A stretch of DNA of 64,000 nucleotides from contig NC_010376.1 in NCBI RefSeq assembly GCF_000010185.1, forward strand, positions 496,001 to 560,000, written 5' to 3'. How positions within the stretch are numbered: position 1 is the first letter of the stretch; each line of letters begins with the position of its first letter. A program made the translations under genes and the position numbers. Under the pieces are notes generated by a model that saw only the letters and a list, made by a program, of their open reading frames with translations, was not told the DNA's origin and searched no databases. This DNA comes from Finegoldia magna ATCC 29328 (lineage in GTDB: Bacteria > Bacillota > Clostridia > Tissierellales > Peptoniphilaceae). Positions 17,297-27,774 of this stretch are shown one piece after another.

Positions 17297-18523
17297 ATGA
17301 AAAGTTTATACAATAGAATACTAAATTACAGTACGGACCAAAAATTAATCCTGTTGACTGCGATTACAATGTTTATGCCGTTTTATATTGGAATAGGCGT
17401 TTTAATTGTAGATATGTTTTATTTTGTATACCAAAATAAATTCAAGAAAATTTTTGATAAGTCTAATCTTTCTGTATTTGGATTGATTTTTGGTGTGTAT
17501 TCTTTGGTAGTTAGCATTGTGTTCAACAATACTTATGGAATACTTGCGACAGTTGGAATGTTTGTGCTTTTCGTATTTTTGCTCTTTATTAGAAAAAATA
17601 TGACAGAACAATTTATGGAAGATTGTATGTTAATCATCATGATGTTCGCATCGATATGCTTTTTGATAACATTGACTCAGTATTCGATTATTTTGAAGGA
17701 CAATTCTTTCAACTACACTCAATTTATGAAATACATCAGCGAGAACAGAACAACTGTTGGAACATTTTTCTTTAATGCAAATTACTATGCTATGGTATGT
17801 TCGTTGGTTGGAATTATTAGTGCGTACAAATATTTTTCGACAGAATCATTTGAAAGATTATTTTCTTTTGTGGTTGGTGTTTTAAGTGTTCTCACATTAT
17901 TGATCACAGATTCAAGAGGAGCGATGTTTGCTAGTTTCATAGCAGTATTTGCTCTTACCATTATGATGAAAAAAAGAAAATATACTATAGCAATTATTTC
18001 CGTATTTGCATTAGCTTTTGTTGGAATTGTAGCTCTAGGAAGAATGGATTTGATTCCGAGAGTTGATAAAATTGGATTCGATATGGGCCTTAGAAGATCG
18101 ATTTGGATTAGTGCCATTGCAGCTTTCAAGAAAAACTTCATAATTGGCGTTGGTCCACTTGGAATTCACAATATTTATACTACAATAAGAGATCGTGCAA
18201 TACTTCATTCGCACAATTTGTATTTGGATATTTTGGTTAATTACGGACTTATAGGAGCTGGATTGTTGATTCCTATTATTTATCAACTATTTCGAGAAAT
18301 TAAAAGTCTGTATTCACAAAAATACACCAAAATGATTATTGCAATGGTGATCATGGTTATGATTCACAGCATGGTGGATGTTACAATTTTTTGGACACAA
18401 ACATCATTCATATTTTTAACATTTGTAGCTGGAGTGGGTGAATTATCAACAGTTCCGGTTTCAGAATTTAGTTTGTTCAAGGCTAAGAAATCTTTTAAAA
18501 CAAAAAATATTTATGAAAAATAA
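17297..18523 (+). CDS. O-antigen ligase / Wzy-like membrane polymerase
   Basis: A 408-residue polytopic protein with about ten to twelve membrane segments. The large external loop ends in the family pattern HSHNLYLDILVNYGLIG (about 296-312), preceded by GVGPLGIHN, as in the O-antigen ligase (Wzy_C) superfamily. In a Gram-positive cell it would polymerise or ligate a surface glycan on an undecaprenyl carrier. No other polysaccharide genes are adjacent apart from the distant GT2-GtrA gene. GAGGTGAG lies upstream of ATG. It is monocistronic. Confidence 0.85.
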   Translation: MKSLYNRILNYSTDQKLILLTAITMFMPFYIGIGVLIVDMFYFVYQNKFKKIFDKSNLSVFGLIFGVYSLVVSIVFNNTYGILATVGMFVLFVFLLFIRKNMTEQFMEDCMLIIMMFASICFLITLTQYSIILKDNSFNYTQFMKYISENRTTVGTFFFNANYYAMVCSLVGIISAYKYFSTESFERLFSFVVGVLSVLTLLITDSRGAMFASFIAVFALTIMMKKRKYTIAIISVFALAFVGIVALGRMDLIPRVDKIGFDMGLRRSIWISAIAAFKKNFIIGVGPLGIHNIYTTIRDRAILHSHNLYLDILVNYGLIGAGLLIPIIYQLFREIKSLYSQKYTKMIIAMVIMVMIHSMVDVTIFWTQTSFIFLTFVAGVGELSTVPVSEFSLFKAKKSFKTKNIYEK

Positions 18524-18535
18524 AATAAAATTTAC

Positions 18536-18570
18536 AAGATAGTTGGTAAAACTTGCCAGCTATCTTTTTT
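18536..18570 (+). terminator. Terminator of the O-antigen-ligase-like gene
   Basis: AAGATAGTTGGTAA pairs with TTGCCAGCTATCTT, mostly contiguous with G-U pairs, and is followed by a T run. Confidence 0.85.
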
Positions 18571-18572
18571 AC

Positions 18573-18601
18573 TTTAAAAAAAATTCAATATCAATTATAA
18601 T
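18573..18601 (+). promoter_or_regulatory. Probable walJ promoter
   Basis: TTTAAA (18573-18578), 17-bp spacer, TATAAT (18596-18601), 22 nt before the start codon and just after the preceding terminator. Confidence 0.55.
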
Positions 18602-18622
18602 ATTAAATAAGGAGGATTTTTA

Positions 18623-19456
18623 ATGAGCTTTAAATTTTGTTCGCTATCAAGTGGATCAAGCGGAAATAGTGAATATATAGAGACTGAACACTCCAAAATT
18701 TTAATCGACGCAGGTTTTAGTGGAAAAACAATTGAAAACCTACTTAAATATATAAATGTAGATCCAAGTGAATTAGATGCGATTTTTGTGACACATGAAC
18801 ATGCAGATCACATTAAAGGGATTGGCGTATTGAGTAGAAGATACAATCTTCCAATTATAGCAAATACTGAAACTTGGTATGCTATGGATAACAAAATAGG
18901 GAAAATAAATGATAAAAATATTTATATCTTCGAAAATAATAGACACATTAATTTTAAAGATTTGGATATTTTACCCATCAAAACCAGTCACGATAGCGCA
19001 AATAGTTGCGGATATGTGGTTAGCAAGGACAATAAGAAATTATCTATAGTTACTGATACTGGAATTATCGAAGACAGCGTGTACGAAGAAATTAAAGATT
19101 CAAATCTTTTTTTTATTGAAGCAAATCACGATATTGATATGCTAAAATACGGAAGCTACCCTCCAACATTAAAACAAAGAATCTTGTCAGATCATGGACA
19201 TTTGTCAAATGATTCTTGCGCATATTTATTGGGAGATATTTTAAGAGGTAATCATGAAGTTATTCAGTTAGCGCATTTGAGTAAGGAGAACAATACTCCA
19301 ACAAAAGCGTTGAGTACTGTAGAAGGTTATTTGAAAAGTTTAGGACTTGATGTTGGAGAATCTGTAACTTTGGAAGTTGCAGAAAGATACAGTCCTAGTA
19401 ACATAGTGGATTTAGAAAAAATGGAGATATATGCAAAGAACTGTACAAGAAGTTGA
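18623..19456 (+). CDS. walJ: MBL-fold metallohydrolase, WalJ/YycJ type
   Basis: A 277-residue metallo-beta-lactamase-fold protein. It opens with the WalJ-typical CSLSSGSSGNS and carries the zinc motif THEHADH (57-63), the later SHD, and VTDTG and HLSND sites. WalJ (YycJ) acts as a nuclease/phosphodiesterase affecting cell-wall and DNA homeostasis in Firmicutes, where it normally sits in the walRK operon. Here it is uncoupled from walRK and overlaps ttcA by 26 bases instead. AAGGAGG precedes ATG. Confidence 0.9.
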   Translation: MSFKFCSLSSGSSGNSEYIETEHSKILIDAGFSGKTIENLLKYINVDPSELDAIFVTHEHADHIKGIGVLSRRYNLPIIANTETWYAMDNKIGKINDKNIYIFENNRHINFKDLDILPIKTSHDSANSCGYVVSKDNKKLSIVTDTGIIEDSVYEEIKDSNLFFIEANHDIDMLKYGSYPPTLKQRILSDHGHLSNDSCAYLLGDILRGNHEVIQLAHLSKENNTPTKALSTVEGYLKSLGLDVGESVTLEVAERYSPSNIVDLEKMEIYAKNCTRS

Positions 19457-20258
19457 AAGAGCAATAATAAAAAAATATAGAAAACACATTTGGTCGAAGT
19501 TTATCAAGGCTATAAAAGAGTATGATTTAATTCAAGACGGAGATAAAATCGCCGTTTGTATGAGTGGAGGCAAGGATAGTTTGCTTCTTGCGAAATTATT
19601 CCAAGAACTTCAAAAACACGGAATGAATAATTTTGATCTTGAATTTATAGCTATGAATCCAGGATACAGCGAAGAAAACACTAGACTTGAAAAGGAAAAT
19701 TTTGAAAAGCTTAACATCCCTTATCACATGTACGATACAGATGTTTTTAGTGTTAGTGAGAAAATTTCATCGAACAATCCATGCTACATGTGTGCAAGAA
19801 TGAGAAGAGGAGCACTTTATTCCAAAGCAAAAGAGCTCGGCTGTAACAAAATGGCATTAGGACATCACTTTGATGATGTTATAGAGACTATTTTATTGAA
19901 TGTTTTGTGTTCTGGAAATTACAAAACAATGATGCCAAAACTTCATTCGAATAATTTTGAAGGAATTGAACTTATCAGACCGATGTATTTGATTAGAGAA
20001 GAATCTGTAAAAAGTTGGTTGAATTATTCAGGATTAAAAGCATTAGATTGTGCTTGTTCTGTAACTAAAAAAACAGAAGGATCCATGAGAAAACAAATTA
20101 AACTATTAATTGCAGAACTTTCAGATAGAGGATTTACGAATGTAGAAAATTCGATTTTTAAATCTAGTGAAAATGTTGATGTATCCAGAATACTTGGGTA
20201 TGAATATAATGGAGAAAAGCATAACTTTTTGGATACTTATGGTGAAAATGATTTATAA
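19431..20258 (+). CDS. TtcA-like tRNA thiolation protein (PP-loop ATPase)
   Basis: A 275-residue PP-loop (N-type) ATP pyrophosphatase. The motif SGGKDS is at 45-50. A CxxC pair (CYMC, 118-121) and a later CAC near 206-208 are placed as in TtcA-family enzymes that bind a 4Fe-4S cluster and thiolate tRNA cytidine-32. Firmicute relatives may modify a different position, so I leave the symbol blank. The start codon lies inside walJ with GGAGA 3-4 nt upstream, so it is translationally coupled to walJ. Confidence 0.85.
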   Translation: MQRTVQEVERAIIKKYRKHIWSKFIKAIKEYDLIQDGDKIAVCMSGGKDSLLLAKLFQELQKHGMNNFDLEFIAMNPGYSEENTRLEKENFEKLNIPYHMYDTDVFSVSEKISSNNPCYMCARMRRGALYSKAKELGCNKMALGHHFDDVIETILLNVLCSGNYKTMMPKLHSNNFEGIELIRPMYLIREESVKSWLNYSGLKALDCACSVTKKTEGSMRKQIKLLIAELSDRGFTNVENSIFKSSENVDVSRILGYEYNGEKHNFLDTYGENDL

Positions 20259-20280
20259 TCGTTAATTTATAGGAGGAAAT

Positions 20281-21474
20281 ATGGGAGTAGAACCAATTAA
20301 AATCCAAGAAAATTTGTATTACTTGGGTGTAAACGACAGACAGACAGAATTTTTTGAGAACATGTGGCCATTGCCTTACGGAGTTGCTTATAACTCTTAT
20401 TTGATTACAGGCGAAAAAACTTGTTTGATGGATACTGTAAAAGTTAGTAAAAGTGATGAATTTGTAGATAATGTTAAGGCGATATTAAAAGATAGAAAAT
20501 TAGACTATTTGGTAATTCATCACATTGAACCAGATCATTCAGGATCAATTCCACAAATTTTAGATCTTTATCCAGATATAAAAATAGTTGGAAACAAGAA
20601 AACAAGATCTATGTTGAATGACTATTATGAAATTGATTCAGATCATTTTGTTGAAGTTGGAGAAGGCGATGTACTTGATTTGGGAGATAGAAAACTTACA
20701 TTCTATCTAACAGCAATGGTTCACTGGCCAGAATCAATGGTTAGCTACGATGCTGAAAATAAAATTTTATTCTCACAAGATATTTTCGGCGGATTTGGAA
20801 CTAATGACGGAGCAATCTATGATGACGAATTAGATTACGATTTGAGAAGAACAGAATTCAGAAGATATTATACAAATATCGTTGGAAAATATTCTCAAAT
20901 GGCAGTGCGTGCTATTAACAAATTATCTTCTTTGGAAATCGAAACAATATGTCCTGTTCATGGATGTATTTGGAGAAAACAACCCTCAAGAATAGTAGAA
21001 GATTACACTAAATGGGCAACTTATGAAGTGAGTGAAGGAGTAGTAATAGCTTATGCATCAATGTATGGTAATACAGAATTGATGGCAGATCAATTAGCTA
21101 GATATTTGGCAGATGAAGGCGTCAGAAATATTGAAGTGATGGATGTAAGCAAAACTCACGAATCTTATATACTTTCAAATTGTTGGGAAAAGAAATCATT
21201 AGTATTAGGATCTTGCACATACAACAACACAGTATATCCAGTAATGAATAATTTATTGAACATTTTGAAAATGCAAAAATTAAAAAATCATGTGGTTTCT
21301 GTTTTTGGATCATTCGGATGGAGCGGTGGCGCTGTCAAAAATTTAAAAGAATTTGTTGAAGAAGGAAAATTCGAAACAACAGAAACAGTTGTTGAAGCAA
21401 AAGGTCGCATGAAAGAAGAAGACGATCAAGGCTTAAGACAAATGGCAAAAGAAATTGCAGCAAAAATTAAATAA
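20281..21474 (+). CDS. fprA: Flavodiiron protein (A-type flavoprotein, FprA)
   Basis: A 397-residue flavodiiron oxidoreductase that reduces O2 to water or NO to N2O, protecting anaerobes. The N-terminal MBL-like domain has the diiron ligands HxExDH (HHIEPDH, 80-86), then the H of VHWPESM, the D of SQDIFGG and the H of CPVHG. The C-terminal flavodoxin domain begins near 255 with the FMN loop SMYGNTELMA. No rubredoxin domain is fused, so a separate electron donor is needed. AGGAGG lies just upstream of ATG. Confidence 0.95.
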   Translation: MGVEPIKIQENLYYLGVNDRQTEFFENMWPLPYGVAYNSYLITGEKTCLMDTVKVSKSDEFVDNVKAILKDRKLDYLVIHHIEPDHSGSIPQILDLYPDIKIVGNKKTRSMLNDYYEIDSDHFVEVGEGDVLDLGDRKLTFYLTAMVHWPESMVSYDAENKILFSQDIFGGFGTNDGAIYDDELDYDLRRTEFRRYYTNIVGKYSQMAVRAINKLSSLEIETICPVHGCIWRKQPSRIVEDYTKWATYEVSEGVVIAYASMYGNTELMADQLARYLADEGVRNIEVMDVSKTHESYILSNCWEKKSLVLGSCTYNNTVYPVMNNLLNILKMQKLKNHVVSVFGSFGWSGGAVKNLKEFVEEGKFETTETVVEAKGRMKEEDDQGLRQMAKEIAAKIK

Positions 21475-21483
21475 CAAATTTCA

Positions 21484-21518
21484 AAAACCAATCATTTAAT
21501 GATTGGTTTTATTTTTTA
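21484..21518 (+). terminator. Terminator of fprA
   Basis: A perfect 10-bp stem AAACCAATCA/TGATTGGTTT with a 5-nt loop and a T-rich tail. Confidence 0.88.
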
Positions 21519-21579
21519 TTTGAAAAATACGTTAAATTAATAATAATTATCAAAAAAATAAAAAAAAGCGTTTTTTAGT

Positions 21580-21604
21580 GTTATTATTAAATAAAGTTGG
21601 GTAT
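21580..21604 (+). promoter_or_regulatory. SigB-like promoter candidate for fhs
   Basis: GTTATT (21580-21585), 13-bp spacer, GGGTAT (21599-21604), 61 nt before the fhs start. The match to GTTTAA-N12-15-GGGTAT is weaker than for the GlsB gene. An ordinary promoter using TATAAA (21602-21607) is an equal reading. Confidence 0.25.
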
Positions 21605-21665
21605 AAATTAGGTAGTGGTTATTAGGTTAATAGCTAATTAAAATAAAAATTTGGAGGTAATGTTT

Positions 21666-23324
21666 ATGGCTACAGATGTAGAAATTGCTCAAAAAGCGAA
21701 ATTAGAAAAAATCAGCGTGATTGCTGAAAAAATGGGATTAACAGAAGAAGATTATGAACAATATGGTAGATATAAGGCAAAATTAGATTTAAATCTTTTT
21801 GAAAAAAATAAAGATAAAAAAGATGGTAAATTAATTTTGATGACAAGTATTAACCCTACACCAACTGGAGAAGGTAAAACAACTATGAATGTTGGTTTGG
21901 CAATGGGACTTAACAAAATTGGCAAAAACGCTATCTCAGTATTAAGAGAACCATCTTTAGGACCAAACTTTGGTATGAAAGGTGGAGCTGCGGGTGGTGG
22001 ATATGCACAAGTAGTTCCAATGGACGAAATCAACATGCACTTCACTGGTGACTTCCATGCAATCACTACTGCAAACAACTTGATTTGCGCTATGATGGAC
22101 AACCACATTCACCAAGGTAATGCGTTAAACATCGATCCAAAACAAATCTTAATTAAAAGATGTATGGATATGAACGAACGTGAATTAAGAGATATAATTA
22201 TCGGAGTTGGCGCAAAAGGTAACGGAGTTATGCGTCAAGATGGTTTCGAAATTACTGTTGCAAGTGAAATCATGGCTATTTTATGTCTTGCAAAAGATTT
22301 GAAAGACTTAAAAGAAAGAGTTGGAAATATTCTAATCGCTTTCGATAAAGAAGGTAAACCAGTTTATGCAAGAGACGTTAAAGCTGATGGTGCAGTAGCA
22401 TTAGTTATGAAAGAAGCTATCAAACCAAACTTAGTTCAAACATTAGAACACACTCCAGCAATTATTCACGGTGGACCATTCGCTAACATTGCACATGGTT
22501 GTAACTCTTTAATAGCTACTAAATTAGGATTGAAACTTGGAGATTACGTTGTTACAGAAGCAGGTTTCGGTGCTGACTTAGGAGCAGAAAAATTCTTCGA
22601 TATTAAATGTAGAAATGATTTACATCCAAACATGGTATGTATCGTAGCTACAATAAAAGCATTAAAACATCACGGGGAAGCAGAAGATTTCAAAGTTGAA
22701 AATGTAGAAGCTTTGGAAAAAGGATATGCTAACCTTAAACGTCATATTGAAAATATGAAGAAATACAAAGTTCCAGTAGTAGTAGCAATCAATAGATTTG
22801 CAACTGATACAGATGCAGAAATTAAGAAATTAACTGAATTAGTTGAAGCAGATGGAACAAGAGCTATTTTCTGTGATGTATGGGCTAAAGGTGGAGAAGG
22901 AGCTAAAGAATTAGCAGAATATGTTGTTGAAAATACAAAAGAAGAAAACGACTTCGAATTCTTATATGACCTTGAATTACCTATCAAAGAAAAAATCGAA
23001 AAAATTGCAAAAGAAATTTACAGAGCAGACGGCGTAGAATTCAGTGCAAAAGCTAAGAAAAAATTAAAACAAATCAAAGAATTAGGATTAGACAATTATC
23101 CAGTATGTATGGCTAAGACTCAATACTCATTCTCTGATAATAAAAAATTAATCGGAGCTCCAACTGGATTTACAATCACAGTAAGTGATTTCAAAATCTC
23201 AAGAGGTGCCGGATTTGTTGTTGCATTATTAGGATCTGTAATGACAATGCCAGGTTTACCAAAAGTACCTTCAGCAGAAAATTGCGATGTTTTAGATGAT
23301 GGTACAGTTGTAGGATTATTCTAG
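21666..23324 (+). CDS. fhs: Formate-tetrahydrofolate ligase
   Basis: A 552-residue 10-formyl-THF synthetase, which interconverts formate + ATP + THF and 10-formyl-THF + ADP. The family P-loop [10 protein letters not shown] is at 64-73, followed by [10 protein letters not shown] and AAGGGYAQV. Length matches the usual 555-560. I chose ATG 21666 with GGAGGT 7 nt upstream; the in-frame TTG at 21651 and ATG at 21660 are too close to that site. Run in reverse it can make ATP from glycine-derived one-carbon units delivered by the gcv operon downstream. It has its own terminator. Confidence 0.97.
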   Translation: MATDVEIAQKAKLEKISVIAEKMGLTEEDYEQYGRYKAKLDLNLFEKNKDKKDGKLILMTSINPTPTGEGKTTMNVGLAMGLNKIGKNAISVLREPSLGPNFGMKGGAAGGGYAQVVPMDEINMHFTGDFHAITTANNLICAMMDNHIHQGNALNIDPKQILIKRCMDMNERELRDIIIGVGAKGNGVMRQDGFEITVASEIMAILCLAKDLKDLKERVGNILIAFDKEGKPVYARDVKADGAVALVMKEAIKPNLVQTLEHTPAIIHGGPFANIAHGCNSLIATKLGLKLGDYVVTEAGFGADLGAEKFFDIKCRNDLHPNMVCIVATIKALKHHGEAEDFKVENVEALEKGYANLKRHIENMKKYKVPVVVAINRFATDTDAEIKKLTELVEADGTRAIFCDVWAKGGEGAKELAEYVVENTKEENDFEFLYDLELPIKEKIEKIAKEIYRADGVEFSAKAKKKLKQIKELGLDNYPVCMAKTQYSFSDNKKLIGAPTGFTITVSDFKISRGAGFVVALLGSVMTMPGLPKVPSAENCDVLDDGTVVGLF

Positions 23325-23333
23325 AAAATTTAA

Positions 23334-23390
23334 AAGCCTGAATTTGTGTGAATTTAATGCGGTTTATAAAATTTCTATAAATTCAGGCTT
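23334..23390 (+). terminator. Terminator of fhs
   Basis: A perfect 12-bp stem AAGCCTGAATTT/AAATTCAGGCTT closes a long loop of about 33 nt and is followed by ATTTATT. The large loop makes it atypical. Confidence 0.65.
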
Positions 23391-23439
23391 ATTTATTCTC
23401 ACAATTAATAAATTTTGTTACAAAAACTATCAACATTTA

Positions 23440-23448
23440 TGGTACAAT
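23440..23448 (+). promoter_or_regulatory. Extended -10 promoter element of the gcv operon
   Basis: TGGTACAAT (TG-N-TACAAT) lies 37 nt before gcvT. The leader between the fhs terminator and gcvT is under 100 nt and contains no glycine-riboswitch-like fold. Confidence 0.5.
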
Positions 23449-23484
23449 AGTTGTGAAAAGGATTATAAGTAAAAGGAGATGCTT

Positions 23485-24579
23485 ATGAGTACAAAAAAAA
23501 CTCCTCTATATGAGGAACACAAAAAATTAGGTGGAAAAGTTGTTGACTTCGCTGGTTTTTATTTGCCAGTAGATTATGAAGGTTTACAACAAGAACACGA
23601 AGCGGTAAGAAACAGCGTTGGCTTATTTGATGTAAGTCACATGGGTGAATTTACTGTTAAAGGCAAAGATGCATTGAAATTTATCAACTATGTTTGCACA
23701 AATGATTACTCTAAATGTGCAGATGGACAAATCCAATATTCTTTATTATTACACGAAGATGGCGGAATGGTTGATGACTTATTAGTTTACAAAAACAACG
23801 ATGAAGACTTTTTAATGGTTCCAAATGCAGCTAATACTGAAAAGGACTTCAAACATATTTCTAAATATGTAGATAAATTTGACGTTGAACTTAAAAACAT
23901 TAGTGATTCAGTAGCTGAAATCGCTATTCAAGGTCCTAAAGCTGAAGAATTATTACAAAGATTAGTTGATTATGATCTTTCTAAAATCGAATACTATCAT
24001 TTCGTAAAAGATATTAAATATAAAGAATACGATGTACTAATTTCTAGAACTGGTTATACTGGTGAAGATGGATTCGAAGTTTATGCAAATGCTGAAGCAA
24101 TTGTAAAATTATGGGATGAGTTATTAGAAAAAGGAAAAGACTTAGGTGTTAAACCATGTGGTCTTGGATGTAGAGATACATTGAGATTTGAAGCAGCAAT
24201 GCCTTTATATGGTAACGAACTTTCAGATGAAGTATCTCCATTAGAAGTTGGCTTGAAGTTTGCAGTTAAAATGGATAAAGACGACTTCGTTGGTAAAGCA
24301 AAAACTCAAGAAAAAATTGATGCAGGAATAAACAAGAAACTTATTGGTATCGAAATGCAAAGCAAACGTATCGCAAGACAAGGTGCTGAAGTTCAAAAAG
24401 ATGGCAAGACTATCGGTAAAGTAACTACAGGATACCTTTCACCAACATTTGGCGTATGTTTAGCAAACGCATTTGTAGATAAATCAGCTGTAGCATTAGG
24501 TGATGAAGTAGATGTTGTTATCAGAAATAAACCAGCTAAAGCAACAGTTGTTAAAAGAAAATTTTTGGATAGAAAATAG
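23485..24579 (+). CDS. gcvT: Aminomethyltransferase (glycine cleavage T protein)
   Basis: A 364-residue T protein. It releases ammonia from aminomethyl-lipoyl-GcvH and passes the methylene group to THF. The N-terminus KTPLYEEHKKLGGKVVDFAGF and GLFDVSHMGE are typical, as are the folate-binding region RTGYTGEDGFEVY and the late RQGAEV segment. I chose ATG 23485, 6 nt after AAAAGGAG; the ATG at 23479 directly abuts that site. It leads the operon gcvT-H-PA-PB-lpd. Confidence 0.96.
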   Translation: MSTKKTPLYEEHKKLGGKVVDFAGFYLPVDYEGLQQEHEAVRNSVGLFDVSHMGEFTVKGKDALKFINYVCTNDYSKCADGQIQYSLLLHEDGGMVDDLLVYKNNDEDFLMVPNAANTEKDFKHISKYVDKFDVELKNISDSVAEIAIQGPKAEELLQRLVDYDLSKIEYYHFVKDIKYKEYDVLISRTGYTGEDGFEVYANAEAIVKLWDELLEKGKDLGVKPCGLGCRDTLRFEAAMPLYGNELSDEVSPLEVGLKFAVKMDKDDFVGKAKTQEKIDAGINKKLIGIEMQSKRIARQGAEVQKDGKTIGKVTTGYLSPTFGVCLANAFVDKSAVALGDEVDVVIRNKPAKATVVKRKFLDRK

Positions 24580-24591
24580 GGGGAAAAGAAA

Positions 24592-24972
24592 ATGGCAGAA
24601 GTAGCAAAAGATTTATTGTACACAAAAGATCATGAATGGATTAAAGTAGACGGAGATGTTTATGAAATTGGTCTTGCAGATTATGCACAAGACAGTTTAG
24701 GAGACATCGTATACGTTGAATTACCAGATGTAGATGATGAAATTGATGCAGAAGACTCTGTAGCAAGTGTTGAATCTGTAAAAGCAGCATCAGAAGTTTA
24801 TACTCCATTTGCTTGTACTATAGTAGAAGTTAATGAAGAATTAGATGATGAACCAGGCAATATCAACAAAGCTCCATATGAAAGCTGGATTGCTAAGGTT
24901 AAATTCGAAGACTTCGATGAATCTAAACTAATGAATGCTGATGAATACGAAAAATTCTTAGGAGAATTATAA
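24592..24972 (+). CDS. gcvH: Glycine cleavage H protein
   Basis: A 126-residue lipoyl carrier. The lipoyl-accepting lysine is K64 in the ESVKAASEVY motif, within a beta-barrel (HEWIKVDGDVYEIGLADYAQDSLGDIVYVELP). It shuttles the aminomethyl group between the P, T and L proteins. GGGGAAAAG precedes ATG. Its stop overlaps the gcvPA start (TAATG). No lipoate ligase is encoded in the operon, so lipoylation must be provided from elsewhere. Confidence 0.97.
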   Translation: MAEVAKDLLYTKDHEWIKVDGDVYEIGLADYAQDSLGDIVYVELPDVDDEIDAEDSVASVESVKAASEVYTPFACTIVEVNEELDDEPGNINKAPYESWIAKVKFEDFDESKLMNADEYEKFLGEL

Positions 24973-26318
24973 TGTATCCATACATCTCAGTTACTGATCA
25001 AGAAATTGAGGAAATGCTAAAAACAATTGGCATTTCCTCTCTAGATGAACTATATTCAGACGTTCCTGAAAATGTTCAATTTAAAGGCGAGTTAAATATT
25101 CCTAAAGCAAAAAGTGAAGAAGAAGTTAGAAGATACTTCAAAGACATTTTTGCTAAGAACATATCTACTGATGATAAGGTTTGTTTCTTGGGTGGTGGAG
25201 CTTATGATAGATACGTTCCTTCAGTTATCCCAGCAATGGCAAGCAGAAGTGAATTCTACACTTCATATACACCTTACCAACCAGAAATAAGCCAAGGTAC
25301 TCTTTCCTATATTTTTGAATATCAAACAATGATGGCAAACCTTACTGGTATGCCAATATCAAACGCTTCTTTATATGATGGTGGAACAGCTATCACAGAA
25401 GCAGCTTTGATGACTATCCAAAAGTCCAAAAAATCTAAAATTCTATGTGCTGACACAGTTAGCCCTTCAGCAAAAGAAATATTGTTGACTTATTGTCACG
25501 ATAGAGGAGTTGAAGTAGAATTTGTTCCTATGAAAGATTTATTAACAGATATGGACGAATTGGAAAAAATGATGACAGACGAAGTTGGTACAGTTATCGT
25601 TCAATCTCCAAACTATTACGGATATATCGAAGATGTTAAAAAATATGAAGAGTTGACTCACTCTATCAAGAAAAACTACTTGATTATGTCAGCAGATCCA
25701 ATGAGTTTAGGCTTATTAAAGAAACCATCTGAATACAACGTTGATGTTGTTGTAGGTGAAGCTCAACAATTCGGAGTTAACTTACAATATGGTGGACCTT
25801 ATTTAGGATATATGTGCTTTACTGATGAATTTGTTAGAAAATTCCCTGGCCGTGTTGTAGGACAAACTACTGACGAAGACGGCAAGAGATCATTCGTTTT
25901 AACACTTTCAGCAAGAGAACAACACATTAAACGTGATAGAGCAACTTCAAATATCTGTTCTAACCAAGGCGTTAACTTACTTGCAGCAAGTATTTATTTA
26001 TCACTTTTAGGTAAAGCTGGTATTAAAGAAGTAGCAACTCAATCATTACAAAAAGCTCATTATCTATTTGACGAATTAAAGAAATTAGATAAGGTTAAAG
26101 TTCTTAGTGAAAAACCATTCTTTGATGAATTCACTATCGGTTTTGACAAAGACACTGAAGAAGTTAAGAAAGCATTATTTGATAAAGGATTCTTAGCTGG
26201 AATTAGCATTAAAGAAGCTACAAATGGATGTGGCAATGGTTTAATTATTGCTGTAACTGAAAAGAGAACAAAAGAAGAAATGGATAATTTCGTAGCAGCA
26301 GTTAAGGAGGTATTATAA
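24972..26318 (+). CDS. gcvPA: Glycine dehydrogenase (decarboxylating) subunit 1
   Basis: A 448-residue P-protein N-terminal half of the split type found in Firmicutes. It shows the opening [49 protein letters not shown] and [13 protein letters not shown]. It forms the PLP enzyme together with GcvPB and does not itself carry the PLP lysine. It starts within the gcvH stop codon and is followed after one base by gcvPB. Confidence 0.97.
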   Translation: MYPYISVTDQEIEEMLKTIGISSLDELYSDVPENVQFKGELNIPKAKSEEEVRRYFKDIFAKNISTDDKVCFLGGGAYDRYVPSVIPAMASRSEFYTSYTPYQPEISQGTLSYIFEYQTMMANLTGMPISNASLYDGGTAITEAALMTIQKSKKSKILCADTVSPSAKEILLTYCHDRGVEVEFVPMKDLLTDMDELEKMMTDEVGTVIVQSPNYYGYIEDVKKYEELTHSIKKNYLIMSADPMSLGLLKKPSEYNVDVVVGEAQQFGVNLQYGGPYLGYMCFTDEFVRKFPGRVVGQTTDEDGKRSFVLTLSAREQHIKRDRATSNICSNQGVNLLAASIYLSLLGKAGIKEVATQSLQKAHYLFDELKKLDKVKVLSEKPFFDEFTIGFDKDTEEVKKALFDKGFLAGISIKEATNGCGNGLIIAVTEKRTKEEMDNFVAAVKEVL

Positions 26319-26319
26319 T

Positions 26320-27774
26320 ATGGCTTATAATAAGTTAATATTTGAATTATCACAACCAGGTAGAACTGGATATAAACTTCCTGAATTAGACGTAGAAGAA
26401 AAAGATAACTTAATTCCTGAAGAATTTTTATCAAATGAAGAATTAGATTTACCAGAAGTTAGTGAAGTTGACGTAGTTCGTCACTATACTAACCTTTCAA
26501 CTCTAAACTTCGGCGTAGATACAGGTATGTATCCATTAGGATCTTGTACAATGAAGTACAACCCTAAAATCAATGAAGAAATTGTAGCAAATCCAAAACT
26601 TGCTCGTCTTCACCCAAAACAAGACGATTACCAAGTTCAAGGTGCATTGGAAGCAATGTATACTTTACAAAAATCACTATGCGAAGTATCTGGTATGGAT
26701 TATATGACATTACAACCAGCAGCAGGTGCTCACGGTGAAATCACAGCTATTACAATATTCAAAAAATATCATGAAGTTAATGGTAATTCTGAAAAGAATG
26801 AAATCATAGTTCCAGACTCAGCTCACGGTACTAACCCAGCAACAGCTGCAATGGCTGGATATAAAGTAGTAGAAGTTAAATCAAATGCAAATGGTGTAGT
26901 TGACGTTGAAGACTTAAGAAAAGTTGTAAACGAAAAAACAGCTGGTTTGATGTTAACTAACCCTAATACTTTAGGTTTATTTGAAACTAAAATCAAAGAA
27001 ATCGCTGAAATAGTTCACGAAGCAGGCGGATTACTATACTACGATGGAGCAAATGCTAACGCCATTTTAGGACACGCAAGACCAGGGGACATGGGATTCG
27101 ATGCAATCCACTTCAATGTTCACAAAACATTCTCTACACCTCACGGTGGTGGAGGTCCAGGTGCAGGTCCTGTAGGTGTTAAGAAATTCTTAAGAGAATA
27201 TTTACCAAAACCAATCGTTGAAAAAGATGGAGATAAATATTTCTTAGATTATAGCATGGAACATTCTATTGGTAGAATGAAAGACTTCCAAGGTCACTTC
27301 GGAATTTTAATGAGAGCATTGACTTATATCCTAACAATGGGTAGTGATGGATTGAAATGTGCATCTACTACAGCGGTATTAAATGCAAACTATCTTCAAG
27401 CTCAATTAAAAGATGACTATAACTTACCACACGACTTCATCTGCAAACACGAATTCGTATTAGGCGGATTAAAGGATGATTGCGATGGACAAGTTAAGAC
27501 ATTGGATGTAGCTAAGAGACTGTTAGATATGGGATTCCATCCACCAACAGTATACTTCCCATTAATCGTTCACGAAGCATTAATGGTAGAACCTACTGAA
27601 ACTGAACCAAAACAAACTCTTGATGCTTTCGTAGCTGCAATGAAACAAATTGCACAAGAAGCAAGAGAAAACAAAGATATATTATTAGAAGCTCCTATTA
27701 CAACTGTTGTTAGAAGACCAGATGAAACAGAAGCTGCTAAGAATTTAATATTGACTTTCAAAAAAGGAGAATAA
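26320..27774 (+). CDS. gcvPB: Glycine dehydrogenase (decarboxylating) subunit 2
   Basis: A 484-residue PLP-carrying P-protein half. The PLP lysine is K269 in [16 protein letters not shown]. Also typical are [22 protein letters not shown] and [10 protein letters not shown]. With GcvPA it decarboxylates glycine and attaches the aminomethyl moiety to lipoyl-GcvH. AAGGAGG is upstream of ATG. The stop overlaps the lpd start. Confidence 0.97.
   Translation: MAYNKLIFELSQPGRTGYKLPELDVEEKDNLIPEEFLSNEELDLPEVSEVDVVRHYTNLSTLNFGVDTGMYPLGSCTMKYNPKINEEIVANPKLARLHPKQDDYQVQGALEAMYTLQKSLCEVSGMDYMTLQPAAGAHGEITAITIFKKYHEVNGNSEKNEIIVPDSAHGTNPATAAMAGYKVVEVKSNANGVVDVEDLRKVVNEKTAGLMLTNPNTLGLFETKIKEIAEIVHEAGGLLYYDGANANAILGHARPGDMGFDAIHFNVHKTFSTPHGGGGPGAGPVGVKKFLREYLPKPIVEKDGDKYFLDYSMEHSIGRMKDFQGHFGILMRALTYILTMGSDGLKCASTTAVLNANYLQAQLKDDYNLPHDFICKHEFVLGGLKDDCDGQVKTLDVAKRLLDMGFHPPTVYFPLIVHEALMVEPTETEPKQTLDAFVAAMKQIAQEARENKDILLEAPITTVVRRPDETEAAKNLILTFKKGE

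Noticed and set aside
21519-21665. Tetrahydrofolate riboswitch before fhs
   Set aside because: The 147-nt AT-rich leader has no match to the conserved core that I can see; only short AT-rich complementarity is present.
23391-23484. Glycine riboswitch before gcvT
   Set aside because: The leader is too short and has no paired aptamer-like stems.
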